Notes under the pieces: model-generated | The model's input: the letters and a program-made list of their open reading frames with translations, nothing else | Told to the model about the DNA's origin: nothing | Database searches by the model: none | Shown: piece after piece, positions 1-7,019 of the stretch | How positions within the stretch are numbered: the first letter of the stretch is position 1 | Layout of the letters: every line of letters starts with the position of its first letter | Made by a program: the position numbers and the translations under genes | NCBI GenBank assembly: GCA_002506645.1 | Contig: DAXY01000068.1 | Span: 9,699-19,568 of the forward strand | DNA: 9,870 nucleotides | Source of the DNA: Vulcanisaeta distributa | GTDB taxonomy: Archaea; Thermoproteota; Thermoprotei; Thermoproteales; Thermocladiaceae | Direction of reading: 5' to 3'

Positions 1-480
1 AAGTGGTATCTGAGGAACCTTATCGACAATGTGGCCTCTGGCGATGACCAAGTCCTTGATTGCGGTTGCGGCTATGGCGGACCTAATCGCCTTCCTACGC
101 TCCTTCTTATTGATCCTCTCGTGAAGCACCTTCTCAACCTTGGGTGGGTGGGCCCTCCTGCCCTTAACAACGTTTGGCGCGAACCTGGCCGTCGGCCACA
201 GGCTACCCTTAACCCTAGGCACTCTCGCGAGGCCAAGCCCTATGCCGAAGCTTATAGCCGTGGTCCTCTTACCGGCCATCGGGTCCGTACCCTTGGGCTG
301 AAGCCTAGCCGTTAATGCGCTTAGGTAAGCCCTAAGTATTAAGTCGGGCCTTACTGGTTCGAGGAATTGCTGGGGAAGTTGAACATCACCAACGGCATTA
401 CCACCTAGATCAAGCACCTTCACGGTAGTCGGTACGGCATACCTCGGCCTTATCAATGGTGATAGGTCTAGGGACACCAT
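1..480 (-). CDS. rpl4: 50S ribosomal protein L4 (uL4), 3' part cut by window edge
   Basis: This is ribosomal protein uL4 of the large subunit, whose extended loop lines the peptide exit tunnel. My reading of the minus strand from the ATG at 480 gives 160 codons, open to the left edge. It starts MVSLDLSPLIRPRYAVPTTV and contains the uL4 hallmarks: a DPMAGKRTT segment, then a tunnel-loop region with GIGLGLARVPRVKG, the basic run KGRRAHPPK and the helix ERINKKERRKAIRSAIAATA. These match the archaeal/eukaryotic L4 family. The start is only 2 nt after the uL3 stop, with an AAGGTG purine stretch inside the end of uL3 that may serve as ribosome binding site, so uL3 and uL4 should be cotranscribed. 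The C-terminal portion lies outside the window. Confidence 0.95.
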   Translation of the reverse strand, partial: MVSLDLSPLIRPRYAVPTTVKVLDLGGNAVGDVQLPQQFLEPVRPDLILRAYLSALTARLQPKGTDPMAGKRTTAISFGIGLGLARVPRVKGSLWPTARFAPNVVKGRRAHPPKVEKVLHERINKKERRKAIRSAIAATAIKDLVIARGHIVDKVPQIPL

Positions 481-482
481 GA

Positions 483-1511
483 TCACGCACCTTGCAGTGG
501 CTGTGTTGATAGCCAGACTATTTGAACCTTACCGGTTGGGTATGTCGGTGGTCTAGGCCTAACCGGGAATCTAAGCGTGACGAGTCTCTTAATGGCGCCA
601 GGTACTGTCCCCTCAAGAACTACGTATGGGCCCTTGATAATGCCGTAGTGCGGGAAGCCCGAGCTCGGCGTCACCTCAGCGCCGTTCTGCCCAATCCTCA
701 ATATTCGCTTATTATACTCAGTCCTCTTGTGAAGCCCCATCTGGCCTGGCCTCGGGGTTGTGAAGGTTAGTGCCGGGTTCTGAGGCCCAATGGCCCCAAT
801 CCTCCTATAGCCCTTCCTATGCTTGTGCCACTTGGGCAGTATCTTAACGTTGAACCTCTTAACAACGCCTTGCCAACCCTTACCCTTCGTTATCGCCGTT
901 ACATCAACGTATTGACCCTCGCTGAATACGTCGTTTATGTTTATGTCCTTACCGAGTATTGAGTCCGCAAACTTGATCACTTGGTTAATATCGTCAATAC
1001 CGCCAATGGGTATCTCCAGGATCTCGGGCGTCTTCTTACCAATACCACTAAGCCTCGGTTGCGTGGCAACTATAGCCCTAACCTCCGTTATTAGGTCCAC
1101 GTTATCGAGGATCTTCTTCATCATCTCCTCCTTATTGAACTTCTCAGGAAGTACGGATATCTTCCTAAGGACGTCCCTTGGCACATCCGGCATCCAGACC
1201 TCGCCAAGGCTCAGCTTTAGGTTCTTCCAGGGATCGTACGTATATGCCCTGAAGGCTATCACCTTTATCGGCGGTGCATCCAATATCGTGACGGGCCTAA
1301 CGACTTCCTTACCGTAGAATGGGCTTGTGGGCCTATCATCGATGACAACAGCATGCGCCATACCCGCCTTATAGGCCGCGAAGCCGAGGAGGATCGGCTT
1401 ACCTGGGCGTGGGTCTGGCCATACCCTGAACCTGGCCACTAACGACTCCGCACGCTTCCTTGGGTAGTAAGCCATGGATCCGCGCTTAGGCCTGTGAATC
1501 TTTAAACCCAT
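483..1511 (-). CDS. rpl3: 50S ribosomal protein L3 (uL3)
   Basis: This is ribosomal protein uL3, an early-assembling large subunit protein that reaches the peptidyl transferase region. It has 342 residues, a normal archaeal length. The start MGLKIHRPKRGSMAYYPRKR is the typical archaeal L3 N-terminus, which fixes the ATG at 1511. Residues 205-275 carry the core (ITKGKGWQGVVKRF, then KWHKHRKGYRRIGAIGPQ, then RPGQMGLHKRTEYNKRIL), the region of the W-finger and basic extension. A TATA-like ATTTTTAAAT (minus strand, 1539-1548) is centred about 32 nt upstream in the 52-nt gap after the methyltransferase gene, so it may have its own promoter as well as read-through. uL4 follows after 2 nt. Confidence 0.97.
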   Translation of the reverse strand: MGLKIHRPKRGSMAYYPRKRAESLVARFRVWPDPRPGKPILLGFAAYKAGMAHAVVIDDRPTSPFYGKEVVRPVTILDAPPIKVIAFRAYTYDPWKNLKLSLGEVWMPDVPRDVLRKISVLPEKFNKEEMMKKILDNVDLITEVRAIVATQPRLSGIGKKTPEILEIPIGGIDDINQVIKFADSILGKDININDVFSEGQYVDVTAITKGKGWQGVVKRFNVKILPKWHKHRKGYRRIGAIGPQNPALTFTTPRPGQMGLHKRTEYNKRILRIGQNGAEVTPSSGFPHYGIIKGPYVVLEGTVPGAIKRLVTLRFPVRPRPPTYPTGKVQIVWLSTQPLQGA

Positions 1512-1563
1512 AGTTCGACCCTACGTAGTCACAACCCTATTTAAAAATTATTGGCCCACCTGG

Positions 1564-2424
1564 TCAGGGCAGGGGACCGTGCAGGTACCTAAGCAGGTTA
1601 AGTATTGACAATACTGCTATTACGGCCTCCTCAGTCCTCACGGTCTCAACCCCCTGGCCAGGTATGAAATTGATGAAGGGGTACTTCCTCAACGACTCCT
1701 CCATTCCCTCGGCCCTAAGTATCTCATCAATGCCGTGGTAGGGCGAGCCGAAGACCACAAGGACCCTATCCCTGCCCAGGGCGTTCCTCACGTACTCCAT
1801 GGCCTCCCTAATGTCCATGCCCTCCCTACCCGTTAGAATGGCGTAATCATAATCCCTAAATACGTCGCTCAAGTCCCTGATCTCCGAATCAAAGCCCCAG
1901 TAAATGCTTAGTCGGTCTCTGGGGACCGCGTGGGCCCTATACGTATCATCCCTAGCGGTTGGTGCGTCGATCTGCACAACGACCCTAGTCCCAAGGGGCA
2001 TGGGCCTAGGCACCTTGGCATAGACGCCTTCGCCGATCTTAACAATTGAGAAGTAACCATCCCACCTAATGACAATGCCCTCCCTATACTCACCTCTCTG
2101 CGGCTTACCCTCAGGTGCGTGGTTGGGAGTCTTTAGTGGCGGTAATAAACCCGCGTACTTGAGATCCCTATCGAGCTTGAATAAGTCCCTCCTTAGGTAT
2201 GGCGGTGTCCCGAGGTACTGCAGGTTCTTAATAATGAAGTTGGCCCTATCCCCCTTACCGGCTAGTTTATGCCTATAAATAATGATCTTACCTACTTGGA
2301 AGATCGCGGCGCCCCTGCCTAAGTAACCAATCTTCCTAACGGCCTCCCTATCGTCAGGGACCTCGGCAATGAAATCGCTGGGTATTGCAATATCAATTAT
2401 TGGCCTTAGCCTTGGCACCCTCAT
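1564..2424 (-). CDS. SPOUT-class RNA methyltransferase (DUF171 / Methyltrn_RNA_3 family), L3-linked
   Basis: This is a 286-residue SPOUT-fold protein with a trefoil-knot S-adenosylmethionine site, of the family known from Methanothermobacter MTH1 and human SPOUT1. The eukaryotic members are linked to m3U in large-subunit rRNA; the archaeal substrate is inferred to be rRNA. The N-terminal part (1-95) holds the first half of the SPOUT domain. Residues about 112-152 (EGIVIRWDGYFSIVKIGEG) look like the inserted small beta-barrel (OB-like) RNA-binding module. The knot signature lies at the C-terminus: VLVVFGSPYHGIDEIL (221-236) and NFIPGQGVETVRTEEA (252-267). Being directly upstream of the L3 gene is a long-known archaeal arrangement and supports a ribosome-related role. 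A weak TATA-like element (GAATTATTAACC, about 2449-2460) lies some 30 nt before the ATG. Confidence 0.9.
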   Translation of the reverse strand: MRVPRLRPIIDIAIPSDFIAEVPDDREAVRKIGYLGRGAAIFQVGKIIIYRHKLAGKGDRANFIIKNLQYLGTPPYLRRDLFKLDRDLKYAGLLPPLKTPNHAPEGKPQRGEYREGIVIRWDGYFSIVKIGEGVYAKVPRPMPLGTRVVVQIDAPTARDDTYRAHAVPRDRLSIYWGFDSEIRDLSDVFRDYDYAILTGREGMDIREAMEYVRNALGRDRVLVVFGSPYHGIDEILRAEGMEESLRKYPFINFIPGQGVETVRTEEAVIAVLSILNLLRYLHGPLP

Positions 2425-2462
2425 TTTTAACCCACTATTGATTATTTTGGTTAATAATTCAA

Positions 2463-2585
2463 CTACTTCTTACTGGCCTGCTTACCCTGCTGCGATGAAC
2501 CAGATGACTCAGTTAATGCCTTACCCAATCTCCTCTCCTCCTCCTCACTCGTCATGAACAGGCTAGTCCTTTGCCTACCTCCCAC
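2463..2585 (-). CDS. Unknown small protein (40 codons), leaderless GTG start
   Basis: I do not recognise this gene. Reading the minus strand, a GTG at 2585 opens a 40-codon frame ending in TAG at 2463. The peptide starts VGGRQRTSLFMTSEEEERR and ends in GKQASKK, so it is very hydrophilic, with an acidic stretch in the middle and a Ser/Gln/Lys-rich tail. It has no membrane segment, which argues against Sec61-beta (SecG) or SecE. Support for a real gene comes from a strong TATA box (CTTATAAATT on the minus strand, 2607-2616) centred 26-27 nt upstream of the GTG, exactly the leaderless spacing seen for other genes here. It fills most of the gap between the secY stop (2633) and the methyltransferase start (2424). 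An internal ATG at 2555 would give 30 codons. It may be the head of the methyltransferase transcript. Confidence 0.45.
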   Translation of the reverse strand: MGGRQRTSLFMTSEEEERRLGKALTESSGSSQQGKQASKK

Positions 2586-2605
2586 GGTAGTTACAGGTAC
2601 GGCAT

Positions 2606-2617
2606 TAATTTATAAGC
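2606..2617 (-). promoter_or_regulatory. TATA box for the small ORF / SPOUT methyltransferase unit
   Basis: The minus strand reads CTTATAAATT at 2616-2607, a near-consensus archaeal TATA element, preceded by an A-rich stretch (GAAAAAG) that could act as the BRE. The expected transcription start about 26 nt downstream falls on the GTG at 2585. It lies just after the secY stop codon. Confidence 0.6.
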
Positions 2618-2632
2618 TTTTTCACGTATAGG

Positions 2633-4072
2633 TCATTCCTTACCAAGGAGTCTCTTAAGCCCTGGGTATATCTCGAACAGCTGCTCCTGGAGGGCCAGTG
2701 TGTAGTACTGTATCACAATCTCCACAACAAGTATTAAGCCAATACCGCCGCCGAAGACCCCGGCGATATCGCCCAGCGCGGCGATGATGCCCACTATTAA
2801 TCCGCTAATTATTGTGAGCATCCTAATGTACCTATCGAGGAACTTGGCAATGACCTTAGGACTCGGCCTAAAGCCCGGTATATGCATGCCGCCCTGCACT
2901 ATATACCTGGCCTGATCCTCCGCGCTCAGGCCTGCTAGGTTGACCCACACTATGGCGAAGACCACGGATAGCACGGCATACATCACTATGTGTACTGCTA
3001 TGTACGCAGCGTCGATGTTCCTGGGGACCACCGTGAAGTAATAAAGCAGTGAGTTAGGGCATGGCACCAGGCCCGCGGGCGTCATGTGGGCGCAGGCAAG
3101 CCAGTTAAGGAATGGGTTGGTATTCGCCTTATTATAGGCGCTCCAGAGCAGTGTTAATCCTTCGCCGATTAGGTACACCGTGTATGCCGTGAATATTATG
3201 GGCAGTACCGACACATACATCAACTTCAGAGGCACCGAGTATCTATAGCCCCTGTACTGCACCAGGGCCACGGGTATTGATACCTCCATAAGCTCTAGGT
3301 AAAGCACTACCAGGCCTAGGGCTATTGTGGCTATTAGGCCTACTAGGCTTGGCATGTTCACTTGGTACAAAATACTCATTAGGTAACTGAGCTTGCCGGC
3401 AATTGCGTAGTATATGGCCGCGGCTAGGGCAGGTATTGCGCCGTAGGGTATCACGGCCCCCGGCAGTGTGAAGGGTGAGAAGGCCATTGCGAACATCTGC
3501 TTGACTATTGTCACGAGTATGAATAGTGATATGCCGCTCCCTAATCCCCAACCCTTGGATACCATGTCATCCATTAGGACTATTATTACCGTGGCAATGA
3601 ACAGTTGAAGAACAATTAAAACACCACCGAGTGCGTTGACAGGGACCAACTGGCCACTGGTCACTAGGGCTATCGCCTCCAGGAGGCCGAAGACGATGGA
3701 CAATAACTTGAGTAGGGCGTTGAACTTGGCCTGGTCGTCTGGGTCCTCGAGGTCTACGTTCAGCATATCGGAGAACACCAGCACCTCGAGTATTATGCCC
3801 GCCACCACGATTGGTGTTATGCCGAGTTGAGCCAGTGTGCCGAAGGTTATGCCCAGTATGGCCGCTATGGCCGGTGATATGAAGAGTGACGGCGTTACTG
3901 GGCTTAGCCCATAGAGGGGTGTTATTGACATTAGTAGATAGACGGTCACGGCCAGGAAGGTCCAGAATAGCCTTGAGCCCATGCTCAGGGCTTCCCTAGG
4001 CCTGGGCACTGTGGGTACGTAACGTAGCAGTGGCTCCACGACATCGATGAACCTACGCCCAGCGCTAGCCAT
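2633..4072 (-). CDS. secY: Preprotein translocase subunit SecY
   Basis: This is the central channel subunit of the archaeal Sec translocon (SecYE-beta) in the cytoplasmic membrane, through which secreted and membrane proteins pass. It has 479 residues, slightly longer than many archaeal SecY, and a hydrophobicity pattern consistent with ten membrane spans. Visible landmarks are the first span (about 34-52) and the plug region after it (53-75), the GLGSGISLFI motif (176-185), the cytosolic loop VQYRGYRYSV (271-280) before span 7, and the cytosolic loop with IPGFRPSP (398-405) that receives ribosomes, followed by spans 9 and 10. The long outer loop between spans 7 and 8 contains a Cys pair (C327, C338). 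The ATG at 4072 overlaps the uL15 end by 8 nt, so it is translationally coupled, the usual archaeal L15-secY arrangement. No adenylate kinase gene follows. Confidence 0.98.
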   Translation of the reverse strand: MASAGRRFIDVVEPLLRYVPTVPRPREALSMGSRLFWTFLAVTVYLLMSITPLYGLSPVTPSLFISPAIAAILGITFGTLAQLGITPIVVAGIILEVLVFSDMLNVDLEDPDDQAKFNALLKLLSIVFGLLEAIALVTSGQLVPVNALGGVLIVLQLFIATVIIVLMDDMVSKGWGLGSGISLFILVTIVKQMFAMAFSPFTLPGAVIPYGAIPALAAAIYYAIAGKLSYLMSILYQVNMPSLVGLIATIALGLVVLYLELMEVSIPVALVQYRGYRYSVPLKLMYVSVLPIIFTAYTVYLIGEGLTLLWSAYNKANTNPFLNWLACAHMTPAGLVPCPNSLLYYFTVVPRNIDAAYIAVHIVMYAVLSVVFAIVWVNLAGLSAEDQARYIVQGGMHIPGFRPSPKVIAKFLDRYIRMLTIISGLIVGIIAALGDIAGVFGGGIGLILVVEIVIQYYTLALQEQLFEIYPGLKRLLGKE

Positions 4073-4538
4073 GCACCACCCCTCTGATCAACTCTACGGA
4101 GCCTCCGGCAGCCCTTATCTTCTCCTCAGCCTTCCTCGAGACCCAGACCGCCCTAACGACCATGGGCCTACTGACCCTACCCCTACCAAGCAGCTTGTTG
4201 AAGCCTATCCTCACTAGGTCGATCACGTACTTGCCCTCAACCACCTGCGCCAGGCCCTTGCTTACCAATTCATCGAGCATGGCTTCAAGCTCACCAACAT
4301 TAATGCCCAACCTAGCGGCGACTATGGTCTCGGGCTGCTTGAAGCCATGCTTACCATAGAATGGGTAGCCGCTTGAATCCTCTGCGTACTTCATCACGAA
4401 GGACCACTTGTGCTTGTGAAGCCCTGACCTACCCCTACCACCGCTCGAACCACTCTTCCTATGCTGACCAACCTTACCCCAGCCGTGAGTCCTCGAACCC
4501 CTGTACTTCCTCGACTTCCTCTCGAATCTCCTAACCAT
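4065..4538 (-). CDS. rpl15: 50S ribosomal protein L15 (uL15)
   Basis: This is large subunit ribosomal protein uL15, archaeal/eukaryotic type (eukaryotic L27a). From the ATG at 4538 it has 157 residues. The N-terminus MVRRFERKSRKYRGSRTHGW and the glycine/basic stretch GKVGQHRKSGSSGGRGRSG are diagnostic; the HKHKW and FYGKHGFKQP segments follow. An upstream in-frame TTG at 4550 is possible, but the ATG fits the family start and a TATA box (TTTATTAAG, minus strand, 4563-4571) centred 29 nt upstream. The stop overlaps the secY start by 8 nt, so the two are one transcript. It has its own promoter rather than depending only on the uL30 transcript. Confidence 0.96.
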   Translation of the reverse strand: MVRRFERKSRKYRGSRTHGWGKVGQHRKSGSSGGRGRSGLHKHKWSFVMKYAEDSSGYPFYGKHGFKQPETIVAARLGINVGELEAMLDELVSKGLAQVVEGKYVIDLVRIGFNKLLGRGRVSRPMVVRAVWVSRKAEEKIRAAGGSVELIRGVVHG

Positions 4539-4562
4539 GACTACGATCAATTATCGAAACCC

Positions 4563-4574
4563 TTAATAAATTTT
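4563..4574 (-). promoter_or_regulatory. TATA box of the uL15-secY unit
   Basis: The minus strand reads AAAATTTATTAAGG at 4574-4561. Its centre is 29 nt before the uL15 ATG (4538), consistent with a leaderless or nearly leaderless transcript. The same AT-rich block read on the plus strand (TTAATAAATTTTA) is about 28 nt upstream of a GTG at 4598 that opens a 33-codon frame (see findings). Confidence 0.55.
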
Positions 4575-4685
4575 ACGATCTTCCCCGTAATACGCAGGTG
4601 GTCGCAGTGAAACAACGGCCTTGGCGTCTCGATGATTATGAGCCGTCGTTAACGACCCATTGCTCAGGGCCTGTGCCTATTGGAG

Positions 4686-5240
4686 TTAGAGCATCCTGAG
4701 TATTAACTCATTAATGGCGATGCCCCTATAACCCAGGTCACCACCCTCGTTAAAGCCCCTCTTAATACTCCTAAGGCCTCCCGATGGTGGATGAAGCCTA
4801 AAGAAGGGCTTAAGCCCTGGTATGCACAGCACCTTACTGCCTGACCTAGGCCAAGGCCCATCCTCTGGGCAGGCCAGTTTATTGACCTCGCCCATTATGT
4901 ACGCCAACGCGAACTCACTAATGCTTGACCAGCCATACTTCCTAACCCAATCATCGGTGAGCGGTTTATTGCCAATTAACCTACCCCTCCTCCTCAATAA
5001 CTCGGTCAATGTATCGGCATCAATCTCACCCCAGGTGACCCAGTCCTTAACCGTCCTCAGCATCCCCATATACGCGGGCCTACCATCAATGACCACGCAT
5101 GCGTACCTTCTCCTAAGCCTAAGAAGATCGAGCGCCCTCTCAATATCTGGCGGTGTATCCGCCAAGCCCTTGAGCCTAATCACGGCTATCCTTGCATAGG
5201 CCGTCTCCTTAACCACTTGCTCACTGCCCTGAACCTGCAT
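4686..5240 (-). CDS. rpl30: 50S ribosomal protein L30 (uL30)
   Basis: This is large subunit ribosomal protein uL30, archaeal/eukaryotic long form (eukaryotic L7 type). From the ATG at 5240 it has 184 residues. The conserved ferredoxin-like core starts at [20 protein letters not shown] (16-35), followed by [13 protein letters not shown] and the [15 protein letters not shown] stretch (60-74), typical of archaeal L30. The C-terminal extension contains [17 protein letters not shown]. The frame is open up to a TTG at 5261, but the ATG at 5240 is preferred because a TATA box (TTTAATAAA, minus strand, 5265-5273) is centred 29 nt upstream. The TATA box lies between the uS5 stop (5290) and this start, so uL30 seems to have its own promoter. 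Confidence 0.95.
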   Translation of the reverse strand: MQVQGSEQVVKETAYARIAVIRLKGLADTPPDIERALDLLRLRRRYACVVIDGRPAYMGMLRTVKDWVTWGEIDADTLTELLRRRGRLIGNKPLTDDWVRKYGWSSISEFALAYIMGEVNKLACPEDGPWPRSGSKVLCIPGLKPFFRLHPPSGGLRSIKRGFNEGGDLGYRGIAINELILRML

Positions 5241-5263
5241 AGTCAGTGCCCAGTGGATCAATG

Positions 5264-5274
5264 ATTTATTAAAG
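5264..5274 (-). promoter_or_regulatory. TATA box of uL30
   Basis: The minus strand reads TTTAATAAAT at 5273-5264, in the short gap after the uS5 stop and centred 29 nt before the uL30 ATG at 5240. It supports the ATG over the upstream TTG at 5261, which would lie almost within the box. Confidence 0.5.
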
Positions 5275-5289
5275 CTTTAGCCCCTACGA

Positions 5290-5901
5290 TCATATTGAGA
5301 AGGCGTAGGTCTTCCTCAGGGCATCGTATGTGGCCTTGATTAGGTTGTGCGTTGTCCTCGTCTCGCCCCATGTGTATGACCAGACGTCTTTAATGCCCGC
5401 GAGCCTAAGCACGACCTTAGCCGCGTCAGCAGCCACGAGACCAACGCCCTTGGGCGCGGGTATTAGAACGATCCTAACACTGCCGCTCTTGCCAACTACC
5501 TTAAACGGAACGCTGTGGGGCTCATCACATGAGCAGTGCCATGAGCCACAGCCCCTCCTAACGGGTATTATGTTCAGCTTAGCCTCCCTAATCGCCTTCT
5601 CAATTGCCTGATTAACCTGCCTGCCCTTACCCATGCCAATGCCCACATACCCATCCTCATTACCAATGACTACGGCCACCTGGAATTGGCTAACCTCACC
5701 AGCGTCTGTCTGTCTCTGCACAATGTTTATGCTGACGACCTCATGCTTCAGGTTTGGTAGGAAGAAGTCTATGATCTCAGGCTCCTTAATGGGTAGGTTA
5801 AGCCTGAATAGGTCATCCAGCGACTTCACCTTACCCTCCTTAACCAACCTACCAATCCACGTCCTAGGTTGCCAAGCCTCGGCAATAGACTCAGTACTCA
5901 T
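5290..5901 (-). CDS. rps5: 30S ribosomal protein S5 (uS5)
   Basis: This is small subunit ribosomal protein uS5 (eukaryotic S2 type), important for decoding fidelity and mRNA entry. It has 203 residues, normal for archaea. After an N-terminal extension (WQPRTWIGRLVKEGKV), the double-stranded-RNA-binding-like domain spans about 53-115 (VAVVIGNEDGYVGIGMGKGR). Then comes the archaeal Cys/His cluster CGSWHCSCDEPHS (118-130) and the C-terminal domain with IPAPKGVGLVAADAAK (147-162) and DVWSYTWGETRTTHN (172-186). The ATG at 5901 is supported by a TATA box centred 26 nt upstream. It is the first gene of the minus-strand ribosomal block and is divergent from the filament genes. Confidence 0.97.
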   Translation of the reverse strand: MSTESIAEAWQPRTWIGRLVKEGKVKSLDDLFRLNLPIKEPEIIDFFLPNLKHEVVSINIVQRQTDAGEVSQFQVAVVIGNEDGYVGIGMGKGRQVNQAIEKAIREAKLNIIPVRRGCGSWHCSCDEPHSVPFKVVGKSGSVRIVLIPAPKGVGLVAADAAKVVLRLAGIKDVWSYTWGETRTTHNLIKATYDALRKTYAFSI

Positions 5902-5920
5902 CGATCAAGGCATAGCTGAA

Positions 5921-5932
5921 CCATTTAAAAAC
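5921..5932 (-). promoter_or_regulatory. TATA box of uS5
   Basis: The minus strand reads TTTTTAAATGG ending at 5921. The TTTAAA core is about 26 nt upstream of the uS5 ATG (5901), giving a leaderless start. It lies in the divergent region 5902-6015 between the ribosomal block and the plus-strand filament genes. Confidence 0.6.
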
Positions 5933-6015
5933 ATTTACACCACGGTTAGCGGCAGGCCGGGGATGGGAATAATTGCGGAGCCCCCTTATTAGGTGTGCTG
6001 AGCATCAATAATTGG

Positions 6016-6450
6016 ATGGCGCTGGATAGGTTAATTGCGGAGGTAATACTGCTGGCTGGTTCAATATACCTAGGTTACGCCCTATTCACGGTACTAAGCC
6101 ACATGGGGTTGGCCATATCATTAATGAACTCAGCAGATCAGATGGCTGGCACGAGCATATATGTGCCGGACGCCGTAATAGTGGGTAATGGGACGAGTAA
6201 TCAATTATACCTAGTTATCTACAATAATGGTCATACCACGGTTGACCTAAGGTACGTATTCATGGATTGTCAAGGCGACACAGTTCAAATAGGCCTGAAC
6301 AACACGAGCCTAGTCCCCGGGGGTTACGTAATGATTAGTAGGCAGGTACCCTACCAACAATGTAGGATAAGCACGATATTCTGCATCGCCAACACGAGCC
6401 TCTGCATGGTTTATGAGGTAAACACCACGAGGTACGTCCTCAAGCAGTGA
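6016..6450 (+). CDS. ArlF/ArlG-like or pilin-like single-span envelope protein
   Basis: This is a probable small membrane-anchored protein of an archaeal type IV filament system; the exact family is not certain. From the ATG at 6016 it has 144 residues. Residues 6-30 form a hydrophobic helix (LIAEVILLAGSIYLGYALFTVL) right at the N-terminus, as in ArlF/ArlG stator proteins and pilin-like subunits. The rest is beta-rich, with the pattern LYLVIYNNGHTTVDLRYVFMDC (64-85) typical of the immunoglobulin-like domain of archaellins and ArlF/G. The outer domain has four cysteines (85, 116, 123, 130) and five N-glycosylation sequons (N58, N95, N96, N126, N136). No basic class III leader precedes the helix. 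A GTG at 5995 would add seven residues. The ATG was chosen because CTTATTA at 5985-5991 sits 28 nt upstream. The next gene starts 43 nt downstream. Confidence 0.7.
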   Translation: MALDRLIAEVILLAGSIYLGYALFTVLSHMGLAISLMNSADQMAGTSIYVPDAVIVGNGTSNQLYLVIYNNGHTTVDLRYVFMDCQGDTVQIGLNNTSLVPGGYVMISRQVPYQQCRISTIFCIANTSLCMVYEVNTTRYVLKQ

Positions 6451-6493
6451 TTTTATCCATTATTGACTTAAATACTAACCTGAGAACAACCTA

Positions 6494-6946
6494 ATGATGT
6501 ATTACTCAAGTAATACAAAGGGAATGGGCAGGCAAAGGAGAGGTGACTTAAGCGGGCCGATATATACAATACTCATGATAGTCTTCGTAATAGTAGCCGC
6601 GGTAATGCTGTATAACTACTTCCAATCAAGAACCTCAGTACTAACCACGCAGGCCCAGATAAGTATTGTTAACTCGCAATTGGCGGGCAACGTGTACTCA
6701 ATAACCGTGGAGAACATTGGGACGACGCCAATAACGATAACCTCAATAACCATATACCCACAAAACTCCCAAACACCCATAGTGAGTCAATCATTAGACT
6801 CCGTACTAAATCCAGGCCAGTCAACGAGTATAGTCGGGACATCAACAACCCAGTTCATAACTGGTGATAAGTACATAGTTGTGGTTGAGGGACAAACAGG
6901 TAGTGGGCAGGTGGTTGCGGCCGAGGGCATAGCGATATCTCAATGA
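6494..6946 (+). CDS. Archaeal type IV pilin-like protein
   Basis: This is a probable filament subunit or minor pilin exported by the type IV pilus-like machinery. Of its 150 residues, the basic N-terminus ends in MGRQRRGDLSGPIY (11-24). It is followed by a hydrophobic helix (25-42, TILMIVFVIVAAVMLYNY) that would form the filament core after cleavage by a PibD-type class III peptidase, perhaps after RRG (15-17). The remainder (55-150) is a Ser/Thr-rich beta domain with the common archaeal pilin theme VYSITVENIGTTPITITSITIY and a NPGQSTSI turn. It has no cysteines and no clear N-glycosylation sequon, unlike the gene before it. A TATA-like CTTAAATAC at 6467-6475 is centred 23-26 nt upstream of the two adjacent ATGs (6494, 6497). 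The secretion ATPase follows. Confidence 0.8.
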   Translation: MMYYSSNTKGMGRQRRGDLSGPIYTILMIVFVIVAAVMLYNYFQSRTSVLTTQAQISIVNSQLAGNVYSITVENIGTTPITITSITIYPQNSQTPIVSQSLDSVLNPGQSTSIVGTSTTQFITGDKYIVVVEGQTGSGQVVAAEGIAISQ

Positions 6947-6988
6947 TATTAAGTAATTGAGCGTTTCCCGTCAAAACCACGTTAGTGG

Positions 6989-6996
6989 CTTATATC
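6989..6996 (+). promoter_or_regulatory. TATA-like box deciding the ATPase start
   Basis: CTTATATC is centred 27 nt upstream of the ATG at 7020. The upstream TTG at 6957 lies before this box and would place it inside the coding region, so the ATG is favoured if the ATPase has its own transcript. Confidence 0.45.
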
Positions 6997-7019
6997 TTCA
7001 ATTGAGTATTGCATTGTTG

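Noticed and set aside
31..315. Plus-strand open frame of 94 codons
   Set aside because: It lies antisense to uL4, which has clear family motifs; the plus-strand product is low-complexity and unrecognisable.
2369..2557. Plus-strand 62-codon frame at the methyltransferase/small-gene junction
   Set aside because: It is antisense to the methyltransferase start and the small minus-strand gene, has no TATA at a suitable distance, and its Pro/Ser-rich end mirrors the acidic Glu run of the other strand.
4625..4640. C/D-box sRNA candidate (GATGATTATGA on the plus strand)
   Set aside because: The C-box match is imperfect and no CTGA D/D' boxes occur at proper spacing.
6957..7019. TTG start giving the ATPase 21 extra residues
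   Set aside because: Kept only as an alternative: the ATG at 7020 has a TATA-like box 27 nt upstream and the extra residues carry no family feature.
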